Assembly (NCBI GenBank): GCA_027081695.1
Contig: JALWJI010000015.1
Coordinates: forward strand, 1-7,332
Source: Acidilobaceae archaeon
GTDB lineage: Archaea > Thermoproteota > Thermoprotei_A > Sulfolobales > Acidilobaceae
Length of the DNA: 7,332 nt
Reading direction: 5' to 3'
Part shown: positions 1 through 6,014 of the stretch, piece by piece
Numbering within the stretch: the stretch's first letter is position 1
Layout: every line of letters begins with the position of its first letter
Notes under the pieces: generated by a model
Database searches by the model: none
Told to the model about the DNA's origin: nothing
What the model saw: only the letters and a program-made list of their open reading frames with translations
Program-made: the position numbers and the translations under genes

Positions 1-209
1 CCATAAACCTCTGAGAGCTTTTCATAGAGCGCTACGGCGTCCCTCCTCCTACAATCACACCCGTACTCTCCAGCCAGACCTTCTAGTACCAGTCTGGGCT
101 CCTTCAGTGCAAATCCAAGTGTACCATATAGCCTTCCATAGGAACCGTCTAGATCCGGGTTTCCGACATGAATGTGGGAAGGCGCTTCTATCAATACTCT
201 AGTTGCCAT
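1..209 (-). CDS. Beta-RFAP synthase-like protein (GHMP fold), N-terminal part
   Basis: This is the first 69 residues of a protein that runs off the left edge. It starts MATRVLIEAPSHIHVG and continues with a NPDLDGSYGRLYGTLGFALKEP segment (residues about 17-38). That arrangement matches the N-terminus I know for beta-ribofuranosylaminobenzene 5'-phosphate synthase (MptG), where an 'APxRxHxxLxDLNGxxGRxxGGxGxALEEP' pattern opens the GHMP-kinase-like fold. The family joins PRPP to a hydroxy- or aminobenzoate, the first committed step of the aryl part of (methano)pterin-type C1 carriers in the cytosol. The start at 209 is the first ATG. Its SD is poor (AGTAGGA just upstream), but an A/T-rich promoter lies about 40 nt away, so the leader is probably short. 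The diagnostic GHMP nucleotide-binding region lies outside the window, so another GHMP-family member cannot be excluded. Confidence 0.75.
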   Translation of the reverse strand, partial: MATRVLIEAPSHIHVGNPDLDGSYGRLYGTLGFALKEPRLVLEGLAGEYGCDCRRRDAVALYEKLSEVY

Positions 210-242
210 TCCTACTGTGCACCGTTAGGTTATACTCTTGAT

Positions 243-258
243 GATTATTTTTTAATTA
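243..258 (-). promoter_or_regulatory. Likely TATA/BRE promoter of the beta-RFAP synthase-like gene
   Basis: On the minus strand this reads TAATTAAAAAATAATC, the most A/T-rich block in the spacer. Its centre is about 41 nt before the ATG at 209, so transcription would start near 224 and leave a leader of roughly 15 nt, as is common for lone crenarchaeal genes. This is inferred from position and composition only. Confidence 0.45.
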
Positions 259-303
259 TGATTTGCTATTACATTGATATGTAAACGCGTAATGCGCCTG
301 GAT

Positions 304-349
304 CCGGAGGGCTCCTGGCAGGATACTATGTAATGCCTGGAGCCCTCGG
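304..349. repeat. Long imperfect inverted repeat (GC-rich hairpin) in divergent spacer
   Basis: GAGGGCTCC (307-315) pairs perfectly with GGAGCCCTC (339-347). After one T-T mismatch (316/338), GGCA (317-320) pairs with TGCC (334-337). Outside, CC (304-305) can pair with GG (348-349) if G306 is bulged. The loop is 13 nt (321-333). This gives about 15 base pairs in an otherwise A/T-rich gap, midway between two divergent genes. It could be a transcription barrier, a structured RNA or a regulator site. There is no wobble-pair bias to tell which strand would carry an RNA. Confidence 0.7.
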
Positions 350-383
350 TCTAAGGTCATATACAATAGGCTACTATAGTGCT

Positions 384-395
384 CTATAACTATAC
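384..395 (+). promoter_or_regulatory. Possible TATA box for the gene at 497
   Basis: CTATAACTATAC is TATA-like. With the usual archaeal spacing of about 26 nt, transcription would begin near 412-415, which is the first base of the hairpin at 412-440. The mRNA would then open with that hairpin and carry a leader of about 80 nt. This is a positional inference. Confidence 0.35.
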
Positions 396-411
396 TTGGG
401 TAGACGCTGTA

Positions 412-440
412 GATCCCCATTGGAGTAGCTCGTGGGGATC
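412..440. repeat. Perfect 8-bp inverted repeat upstream of the gene at 497
   Basis: GATCCCCA (412-419) and TGGGGATC (433-440) are exact reverse complements with 13 nt between them. Inside the spacer, GAG (423-425) and CTC (429-431) can add three more pairs. It lies in the probable leader of the + strand gene and may be a 5' hairpin or an operator. Confidence 0.55.
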
Positions 441-496
441 GTATCGTCCTTGCGTCCAAGAGTACAATGCGCGATGATGGAATGGGTGTAGTAGAG

Positions 497-1573
497 ATGG
501 CGGTGCAGGAGAAGAGCCTGAGAAGGCACACGACTCCATGTCCATATTTTAGACGTGGAGAACTCGAACAGCTTAGAAGACACAGGGCGTGTGGCCGGCC
601 CTTCAGGTACTTCCCTGGAGGGTTGAATACTGTTTTGGACTTGTCCGAAGAAGGATTCCTATCGAGACTATTCCATGTCTATAGCGATGGATTGATCCTA
701 TCGTCCCTGTCTCTGAGAGGCCTTGTAGACGGTCTCTACAGCATTGAGTATGGGCCTAGATACTATCACAGAAACCTAAACTATTATACCGAGGTTTTAC
801 GTGTCGAAGAATGCAGTTATCCCGGTTACGAGTTCTTGGATAAGAACAGTATTTTTTATCTCTCTATGCAGAAGCTGATGGTTCGACATGGTAGGGAAGG
901 CTTAGAATTGTGCAATACCAACAACACGATCTCGCCACTTGGAGGAAACGAGACACTAAGTATAGGACTCGTCCACGCCCAGGTCACGGGCGTGGAGCAA
1001 GAGAAAGTCTCCGCTCCTGAATTTATCGACAAGACATTACAGCCTGAGTTAACAGTAGTTACTGCTACTATGGGTATTGTAGGTTTCCATGAGGACAGCC
1101 TCAACTATGACACTATTATGGTAAACTCCCTACACCCAGATCCTGACTATGCCTCCGAACGCCCCATGCCCCATATCGCGTTTATAGTGTGGAACAGGGA
1201 GACACGGGTGAGGACTCTCACATTGATCCCCCTATACACTTATACTACGGAGTATAGCTACGGGCTAATACTCTCAAGCCTCCTCTTCCTAAGCAAGCAC
1301 AAGGAAGAGACCCCCATAAACGTATATAGTATCGGAACCGTCAGGAAGCTCTATAAGAAGATGTCAAAGATCCTGGATAAGTTCGGATTAGACAAGCCAG
1401 AGGGAGGAGCACCCGGCCTACTAGAATTCTTCGATGACACGCTAAGCCTCGAGGGAGACAAGGTAAGTCTCGCTGTCCCATGTAGTGTAGAGTGTCTAGG
1501 TAAGGAACCTCTGTTCCCGGGGTTCAAGATATTCCTTGATCCCTTGGAGAAGGGAACAGGGTTCATCCTATAA
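497..1573 (+). CDS. Unrecognised protein, 358 aa
   Basis: I do not recognise this protein. Three in-frame ATGs are possible (467, 482, 497). I prefer 497 because GGGTG at 484-488 forms an SD 8 nt before it, and 467 has no SD. If 467 is used, the protein has 10 more residues. The N-terminus is basic and holds Cys15 in a TPCPYFRRGE segment and Cys32. There are further Cys residues at 106 and 139, and a PCSVEC pair (Cys329, Cys333) near the C-terminus, so metal binding is possible but unproven. There is no signal peptide or convincing membrane segment. The middle (about 190-265) alternates hydrophobic stretches typical of beta strands, and about 280-300 is a basic helix. It is first in a + strand run with the genes at 1649 and 1941, and the hairpin leader at 412-440 precedes it. 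The long open frame, ordinary composition and SD make it a real gene; its function is unknown. Confidence 0.75.
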   Translation: MAVQEKSLRRHTTPCPYFRRGELEQLRRHRACGRPFRYFPGGLNTVLDLSEEGFLSRLFHVYSDGLILSSLSLRGLVDGLYSIEYGPRYYHRNLNYYTEVLRVEECSYPGYEFLDKNSIFYLSMQKLMVRHGREGLELCNTNNTISPLGGNETLSIGLVHAQVTGVEQEKVSAPEFIDKTLQPELTVVTATMGIVGFHEDSLNYDTIMVNSLHPDPDYASERPMPHIAFIVWNRETRVRTLTLIPLYTYTTEYSYGLILSSLLFLSKHKEETPINVYSIGTVRKLYKKMSKILDKFGLDKPEGGAPGLLEFFDDTLSLEGDKVSLAVPCSVECLGKEPLFPGFKIFLDPLEKGTGFIL

Positions 1574-1648
1574 CCCCAAGATTCTACTCTAACTATTGAA
1601 CTGTTTTCTCCATATTCGCCACATATGAGCCGAGGGTAATACTTTGTT

Positions 1649-2017
1649 ATGACCATGCCTTCCCCTCTCCATCCTTCCAAACCCACATATGGTATTGTTG
1701 GGGATAGGGCATTGCAACCGATTATGAGGATTGTGCTTGGAGAACGACTTGCTAGAGATCAGAGATGGGTTTCGATCATAAAGGTGCTGTACAGTTTTGG
1801 CGTATTGGACCGAGTTGGGTTGTCTAGTGAGGATGAATGCGCGTTGGAGGTGTATCTCGGAGTAATACCTTATTATGGTGAAAACGCCCTTATTATCATA
1901 GAACAATGGCTCGACTATGTTAGAACCCTGGGTGCACGTAATGTCCCCCAGCCACGACTCTGTAATAGACGGCAAGAAACTAATAGTGTTAACAGGGCCA
2001 TCGGGAGTAGAACTTGA
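1649..2017 (+). CDS. Doubtful small ORF, 122 aa, overlapping the next gene
   Basis: This is an open frame between two real + strand genes. Residues about 26-95, from MRIVLGERLARDQRW to ALIIIEQWLDYVRTLG, read like a natural helical protein. The first 25 residues (Pro/Ser-rich) and the last 25 (Arg/Asn/Gln-rich, no hydrophobic pattern) do not. The last 77 nt overlap the downstream gene out of frame, which is long for a genuine overlap. No good SD precedes ATG 1649 (GAGGG is 12 nt away). An internal ATG at 1724 could be the true start. It may be a small real gene, or an upstream piece of the next gene separated by a frameshift. Without it, 1574-1940 would be 367 nt of empty sequence, which favours some coding content. 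I recognise no family. Confidence 0.42.
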   Translation: MTMPSPLHPSKPTYGIVGDRALQPIMRIVLGERLARDQRWVSIIKVLYSFGVLDRVGLSSEDECALEVYLGVIPYYGENALIIIEQWLDYVRTLGARNVPQPRLCNRRQETNSVNRAIGSRT

Positions 2018-3173
2018 ACACCTAGCCGACTACATGGCCTCCTCGTCCAAGTCAAAAGTCCGAGTCCTCAAATATGAAAATTACCTAGAGGAAGTAAGCG
2101 GTGGAATTGGAGGGATCATCGGGGTTTTAGTCAACGCTCTCCAGCCCAGACAGGATCAGTTCTCTAAGTTTTTCGAGGCCGCGGAACACCTCGTAGAAGA
2201 CGCGAAAAACATTAATGCAGATGTAATAGCGCTGGTAGCCCATAGCTACTATTATAGAAGCCACCATCTCATACCTAATCCTGGACTAGAAAGAATACTT
2301 CGCTTATGGCGTCCCCGAGCAATCTTAGTCGCTGTAGACGACTATTACCACGGACTAGATAGAATTGCCCGGAGAGTAGAAGAGAAGAAAACTCCTCCGC
2401 TCAGCGACATACTTGATCCAAACGACTACCTCACATGGAGAGCGCTTACAACCTTCCACGCACAGGTCCTGGGAAGACTATTCAAGTCCCAAGTCATCGT
2501 ACTAGCCCTAAAGCATAGGAGGTTGAACGTCCAGAGGCTGTCAAGGCTCCTATTTGACGGTGCTCCTATGAAGACCTTCTACCTAAGCCACCATATCACG
2601 ATCCCTAGGAGAGAAGCCTCTGAACAGGGAATACCACTTAGAGAGCACTGGCTTGTCCAAGAAATAGAGAACTTGAAGACAAAGCTTCTACGATCATGCA
2701 AAAACCTTATACTATACGAGCCTACGGCCATAGACGAGCTAATTCCTGGAAATGACACCCCATTATCGAAAGTCGTGGACCAAGACAACAGGTGGCCGCA
2801 CTACGATACTCCAGGATACGCATCGTTCAATTATCCGCTCGATATAGAGGAGGATATTCTCGGCAAGCTCACAAGCCTTAAGCTGAATAAAGAATATGCA
2901 GAGTATCTTGCTAGCAGGATAAAGGCACAGATTCCTCCAAGGGACTTGAAGATGATAGAGCAGAGCCAAGGCGTTATAGCCTATAAACCGGTATATGCGG
3001 ACAAGGTCAGCGAGGGAATGAGTGCTGAGATCCCATTCGCTGTAGCAAACGATAAGACAGTTATAATATATGATGAGGAAAAGAGAGGGGCAGAGGAACT
3101 GGGACTTTTCCGGCATAGCCTATCCATAGTCTACGAAGATGTAGAGCACCTAAAAACAGCGCTTGGATGTTAG
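1941..3173 (+). CDS. Unrecognised 410-aa protein with degenerate P-loop-like N-terminus
   Basis: I prefer the start at ATG 1941, because GGGTG (1930-1934) lies 6 nt upstream as an SD. An earlier in-frame ATG at 1917 would add 8 residues. After a beta strand KLIVLTGPSG (residues 13-22), the position of a Walker A loop reads GPSGVELEHL, so the Lys-Ser/Thr that binds NTP phosphates is absent. A hydrophobic strand ending in two Asp (RAILVAVDDYYHG, about 126-138) sits where a Walker B would fall. Other marks are NADVIALVAHSYYYRSHH (about 92-109) and SHHITIPRREASEQGIPLREHW (about 216-237), rich in His and Arg. The fold is therefore possibly an adenylate/guanylate-kinase-like P-loop domain that has lost normal ATP binding. 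This is inference only. The gene ends convergently with the ArcS-like gene, sharing 4 nt. Its upstream partner at 497 may be co-transcribed. Confidence 0.75.
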   Translation: MSPSHDSVIDGKKLIVLTGPSGVELEHLADYMASSSKSKVRVLKYENYLEEVSGGIGGIIGVLVNALQPRQDQFSKFFEAAEHLVEDAKNINADVIALVAHSYYYRSHHLIPNPGLERILRLWRPRAILVAVDDYYHGLDRIARRVEEKKTPPLSDILDPNDYLTWRALTTFHAQVLGRLFKSQVIVLALKHRRLNVQRLSRLLFDGAPMKTFYLSHHITIPRREASEQGIPLREHWLVQEIENLKTKLLRSCKNLILYEPTAIDELIPGNDTPLSKVVDQDNRWPHYDTPGYASFNYPLDIEEDILGKLTSLKLNKEYAEYLASRIKAQIPPRDLKMIEQSQGVIAYKPVYADKVSEGMSAEIPFAVANDKTVIIYDEEKRGAEELGLFRHSLSIVYEDVEHLKTALGC

Positions 3174-3877
3174 CTTTTCCTCCTAATAATCTTCTCAAGA
3201 CCGCTCCTCAACATTTTCAGCGAGCTAGGCGTAATTAGTACAAGATCTGGATCCTCATCGTATCCTAGCCCTAGCCCAGCTTCCTCTATCTCTCTAGGAG
3301 GCACGTCGTGCGGAGCAAGATTTTCTAACTTGAATCCTAGACGCTTTGCCGCGTCTTGAAGAGCGGCCCAGCTATCACTATCCCATCTTATGTAGGCTGC
3401 GAACGTATCATAGTAGTCTGAGAACCTTCGTAGATAGTCAGTTATTCTCTCGGCTAGGACCATCCTATAGCATCTCCGTATCTCCTGGTTCTCCTTTAGT
3501 GGGTTCCAGTCATAGGCAGTATATGGCCAATACTCGTCTAGTTCTCTGGGGACTACTCCGGCGTTCGTCACGATTATCTCGTGGACTAATCCTTCTCGTA
3601 TATAGTCGGAAATCTCTCTACGGATGAGATAATGAATATAGCTCTGGCTATAGGGCTTTCCATATGCACAGGGAAGGAATAGCCCTATCTTGTATCGTTT
3701 CTGAGGCTTGTACTCGCGGAGTAGTCTCTTGTGAGCCTCGCTGAAAGGCCATTCAGCGAGGAAATCCCATCCTACACCCCTGAGGTATAATCTTCTACCC
3801 CGGGGATCTACCCAGTCATATTCTGATCCGTCCCAGATTATCCTGGGGCAGACCCTTCTTTCCCCGCTATTATCCAT
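3170..3877 (-). CDS. Stand-alone ArcS-like archaeosine synthase core domain (DUF5591 type)
   Basis: The 235-residue protein contains FLPCAYGKPYSQSYIHY, which fits the ArcS signature PC-x3-KPY-x2-S-x2-H exactly (Pro69, Cys70, Lys74, Pro75, Tyr76, Ser79, His82). It is followed by IIVTNAGVVPRELDEYWP (101-118) and AYDWN (121-125), as in the ArcS core. Known family role: ArcS attaches lysine to the preQ0 base in tRNA, and a radical SAM partner (RaSEA) then releases archaeosine. Euryarchaeal ArcS is a multi-domain TgtA paralogue with a C-terminal PUA domain. Here only the core is present, with no visible TGT-like or PUA part, so tRNA recognition must come from elsewhere or the substrate may differ. 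The start at 3877 is firmly set by GGGGAGGAGA 4 nt upstream, inside the end of the radical SAM gene. The two genes overlap by 40 nt, so translation is probably coupled and the products may form a complex. Confidence 0.85.
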   Translation of the reverse strand: MDNSGERRVCPRIIWDGSEYDWVDPRGRRLYLRGVGWDFLAEWPFSEAHKRLLREYKPQKRYKIGLFLPCAYGKPYSQSYIHYLIRREISDYIREGLVHEIIVTNAGVVPRELDEYWPYTAYDWNPLKENQEIRRCYRMVLAERITDYLRRFSDYYDTFAAYIRWDSDSWAALQDAAKRLGFKLENLAPHDVPPREIEEAGLGLGYDEDPDLVLITPSSLKMLRSGLEKIIRRKS

Positions 3878-4587
3878 TGCTCTCCTCCCCAGTCAACGAG
3901 GTCAACATATTTCTCTAGTAGTCTTGCAAGCTTCTCGCTCACCGGTACCGGTTCTGGGTGTCCCGGATTATACTTCTTATACCTTACCGCTATTACCCCA
4001 TCGAACAACTCGCGGAACTTGTAGATGCTTTCTTTTACCTTGTCTTCAGGTATGAGCTCAATACCGAATAATAGATACGTCCAGATCTCAATGTTGTATC
4101 CTTTTGATCTCAGTGTTTTTCTAAGCCTAGAGACCCTGTAGAGCTCTGAGTTAGGCATTCCTTTTCTCAGCTTCTTCTCTCTTATCTCTTCATCGTAGAC
4201 CTCGAACCCCACACGTATTATTAGCTTCTCGGGATCATAATAGTTGTACAGCGCTGTCACAGACTCATACGTCACGTACTCGCTTCTCTCCTCTATCTCG
4301 AATATCTTGTTATTAGCCAGAGGCTTTAGTTGTTCTATTACCTGATAAGGGAGTTCATGGAAGCTTCCTCCATTGAATACCGCGATTCTCATGTATCCTT
4401 CCTGCTTAGCTATAGTGATCGCCTTTTCTATTATCTTCTTATTATCTTCTAGTATTCGACTAGTGTGCAGAGTCTGTTCAAGTGCGAATGGACAGAACGT
4501 GCATTTACCATATGCACAGGGCAGACCTCTTAGTATCAGCACTAGTCTCCTTCCTAGCTTGTCGTGCTCTTTGAACACGCCTATCAA
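3838..4587 (-). CDS. Elp3/RaSEA-like radical SAM protein, 249 aa
   Basis: The protein carries a [4Fe-4S] cluster motif, Cys24-x4-Cys29-x2-Cys32 (LPCAYGKCTFCPF). The CX4CX2C spacing is that of archaeal Elp3-type enzymes rather than the common CX3CX2C. Later marks are FNGGSF (71-76, SAM-binding GGE-like), EERSEYV (99-105) and VGFEVYDEEIREKKLRKGM (126-144). That last segment resembles the GlE-x-nD-x-IR...NKG block of Elp3 and RaSEA proteins. RaSEA splits the lysine-preQ0 adduct made by ArcS to give archaeosine, and the ArcS-like neighbour makes that the leading hypothesis. At 249 aa it is shorter than the RaSEA and Elp3 proteins I know, with essentially only the radical SAM barrel. The start is TTG 4587: a stop codon lies directly upstream in frame, and GGGTG (4594-4598) gives an SD with 6 nt spacing. 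A different radical step cannot be excluded. Confidence 0.85.
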   Translation of the reverse strand: MIGVFKEHDKLGRRLVLILRGLPCAYGKCTFCPFALEQTLHTSRILEDNKKIIEKAITIAKQEGYMRIAVFNGGSFHELPYQVIEQLKPLANNKIFEIEERSEYVTYESVTALYNYYDPEKLIIRVGFEVYDEEIREKKLRKGMPNSELYRVSRLRKTLRSKGYNIEIWTYLLFGIELIPEDKVKESIYKFRELFDGVIAVRYKKYNPGHPEPVPVSEKLARLLEKYVDLVDWGGEQWIIAGKEGSAPG

Positions 4588-4700
4588 TTAATACACCCTT
4601 CCACGCCATATACGGGATCTCCCTAGGGATCGATGTATGCTTCAATCCTATTATTCTATCATATGAGTTGAGAACTGAAATAGAAATATCGGGAACCCAG

Positions 4701-4709
4701 AGTTATAAG
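4701..4709 (-). promoter_or_regulatory. Possible TATA box for the radical SAM/ArcS-like pair
   Basis: Minus-strand CTTATAACT is a good crenarchaeal TATA match. It would start transcription near 4680 with a leader of about 90 nt, including a 10-bp palindrome TCCCTAGGGA at 4620-4629. It lies just past the transporter's stop, so the pair may have its own promoter as well as read-through. A weaker TATA-like TATAT at about 4607-4612 is too close to the SD. Confidence 0.35.
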
Positions 4710-4744
4710 AACTATCATGCATAGAAAGTATCTAGACGTTATTG

Positions 4745-5473
4745 TTATTTTACTATGCCAGTCTTTTGTCCCGCCTGTATCTTTTCATATAATGGTTCAA
4801 TTCCCACATAGTTCTTGATCAAGTAGACTCCTAGGTATACGAGTGGTGTGTCAAGTAGCGCGATCATAACCTTGATCACGTACTGTCCTATTATAATGGA
4901 GGTAATCACATCTAGTGGGAGTCCTCCTGCTCCGAACAGGCCGGGGAGGACGCTGAACGCTAATGTTATGAATATTACTGTGTCTATTAGCTGACTGACC
5001 ATAGTGCTGGCATTGTTTCTCAGCCAGAGCCATTTGCCCTTTGTTTTTGTCTTCCACAGGTGGAAGGCCCAGATGTCGTGATGCTGGCTAATTAAGTATG
5101 CTATTAGACTAGCTATTATAATATAGTATCCGCTGAATATCACGCTCTGATATGCTTCCTCGCTAACCGGAGATATTGGCGCTATAGGGAGCTTGACAGC
5201 CACAAGGATATAGGCTAGTACTAGAAGTTGTGTCGCGAATCCTAGCCTTACAGCGAGCCCAGCAGCTTTTCTACCATAGACTTCACTTATTATATCAGTA
5301 AACGTAAATGTAAGAGCGTATGCTGCTACAGCGGCTGGAGCTATTAGCATAGTGTCGCCTATTGTTATCTTGAATAGTTTAGCTGCTAGGAAGTTGGATG
5401 CTGTTAAGCTCGCAACGAATAGTGAGACTAAGGCTATTAGACCTGCAGTTCTTTTATCGATGTCGCCTTCCAT
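4745..5473 (-). CDS. Queuosine/preQ0-type precursor transporter, YhhQ/QPTR family
   Basis: This 242-residue polytopic membrane protein has about six hydrophobic segments (roughly 11-33, 41-60, 75-97, 112-129, 158-180, 186-222). It shows the family's hallmarks in order: FTDIISEVYGRKAA (58-71), SQHHDIWAFHLWK (129-141), LRNNASTMVSQLIDT (151-165) and a conserved hydrophobic end. YhhQ/QPTR proteins (COG1738, formerly DUF165) carry queuosine precursors such as preQ0 and preQ1 across the cytoplasmic membrane. An archaeon would need such a base for archaeosine in tRNA, which matches the ArcS-like and radical SAM genes downstream on the same strand. ATG 5473 has a full SD, GAGGTGAGG (5481-5489), 7 nt upstream. 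The length is normal for the family. Family assignment is strong; the actual substrate is inferred. Confidence 0.9.
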   Translation of the reverse strand: MEGDIDKRTAGLIALVSLFVASLTASNFLAAKLFKITIGDTMLIAPAAVAAYALTFTFTDIISEVYGRKAAGLAVRLGFATQLLVLAYILVAVKLPIAPISPVSEEAYQSVIFSGYYIIIASLIAYLISQHHDIWAFHLWKTKTKGKWLWLRNNASTMVSQLIDTVIFITLAFSVLPGLFGAGGLPLDVITSIIIGQYVIKVMIALLDTPLVYLGVYLIKNYVGIEPLYEKIQAGQKTGIVK

Positions 5474-5582
5474 TACGCGTCCTCACCTCATCATGGGAGA
5501 GCAGACATGTCCGCGTCGAGCAGGCTTTATCTTCTCGTAGCCCTGGCTTTCCTCCCAAAGGTTCTCCTGAGCTCCTATGTTA
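5474..5582 (-). promoter_or_regulatory. Long GC-richer leader of the transporter gene
   Basis: If transcription starts about 25 nt from the TATA element at 5600-5615, the transporter mRNA has a leader of about 110 nt, long for this kind of genome. It is richer in GC than the spacer around it. It can form TGGGAG/CTCCCA (about 5548-5553 with 5493-5498) closing a region that contains CGAG/CTCG and the palindrome GACATGTC (5504-5511). The pairings are short. I cannot match it to a known preQ1 riboswitch class, so it is only a candidate regulatory leader. Confidence 0.25.
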
Positions 5583-5599
5583 GTTAATCGTTCTTATAT

Positions 5600-5615
5600 G
5601 AAATTATATATTTCT
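5600..5615. promoter_or_regulatory. Shared divergent TATA promoter
   Basis: The sequence GAAATTATATATTTC is nearly its own reverse complement and gives a BRE-plus-TATA element in both directions. On the + strand, GAAATTATATA predicts a start near 5632 and a leader of about 30 nt for the gene at 5662. On the - strand, GAAATATATAA would serve the transporter with a long leader. A second minus-strand option, CATATAAG at 5592-5599, lies close by. Confidence 0.55.
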
Positions 5616-5661
5616 AGGCTATGAGAACTGGTTAAATCATAGATATTTATGGGGAGCAAGT

Positions 5662-5970
5662 ATGAGTGGAGTCGTTTCACTAGACATGGCAAGGTTTATC
5701 GATAGAGCGATACGAGAGTATAACAAGTATAGGGCCCCGGAGAGCATTGCTACTCTCGTCAAGATAGAGGGCGATCTAGTTTATGTGAAGTTTGATGGGA
5801 GCTTTTGTAGGACCTGCGGGATCAATGACTGGGTCGAGGACTTCAAGTTTGTCCTAGAAGATTTAGGTGCTGACGCTGAGCTCGTGAAGGTTATAGAGCC
5901 AGATCCCTTTTTCTCGGAAGAGGACTGGAGGATAGGCGTTTTCCGTGTTAAGAGCCTTCCCAGGAACTAG
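5662..5970 (+). CDS. Small conserved-looking CxxC protein, 102 aa
   Basis: I do not recognise a named family. The protein opens with an amphipathic helix (ARFIDRAIREYNKYRA, 10-25). Two strands with SIATLVKIEGDLVYVKFDG follow, then a Cys49-RT-Cys52 pair, a helix (WVEDFKFVLEDLGA, 57-70) and a final strand. The order strand-strand-CxxC-helix resembles the NifU C-terminal (Nfu) iron-sulfur scaffold domain, whose motif is GxCxxC. That is a structural resemblance only, because flanking residues differ. If it holds, the protein might carry an Fe-S cluster, perhaps for the radical SAM enzyme nearby. It is transcribed divergently from the transporter off a shared TATA region, with GGGGAG (5651-5656) 5 nt before the ATG. 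Acidic composition and no membrane segment point to the cytosol. Confidence 0.75.
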   Translation: MSGVVSLDMARFIDRAIREYNKYRAPESIATLVKIEGDLVYVKFDGSFCRTCGINDWVEDFKFVLEDLGADAELVKVIEPDPFFSEEDWRIGVFRVKSLPRN

Positions 5971-6014
5971 ACCTAGCCTAGTAGTAGAGGCGTGTATGTT
6001 TATGTAGAGGATAC

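Noticed and set aside
374..583. Minus-strand frames in the left spacer and start of the 497 gene
   Set aside because: They are short, Ser/Tyr/His-rich and opposite a long real gene and two hairpins.
1589..1975. Minus-strand open frame of 128 codons
   Set aside because: Its translation has no protein-like pattern and it lies opposite a better + strand frame. No SD is evident.
4851..5057. Minus-strand 68-codon frame inside the transporter gene
   Set aside because: It is a different reading frame of a clearly coding membrane-protein region, with no supporting signal.
5488..5494. Box C (ATGATGA) of a C/D guide RNA on the minus strand before the transporter
   Set aside because: No CTGA box D or D' follows at the usual distance. 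The bases belong to the transporter's leader just before its SD.
5474..5582. A known preQ1 riboswitch class in the transporter leader
   Set aside because: I could not find the small hairpin with an A-rich tail of the class I type or the class II/III layout. Only short generic pairings are visible.
5955..5983. Three CTAG units close together near the stop of the CxxC gene
   Set aside because: CTAG is short and common in this sequence. There is no consistent spacing or symmetry to support a regulatory site.
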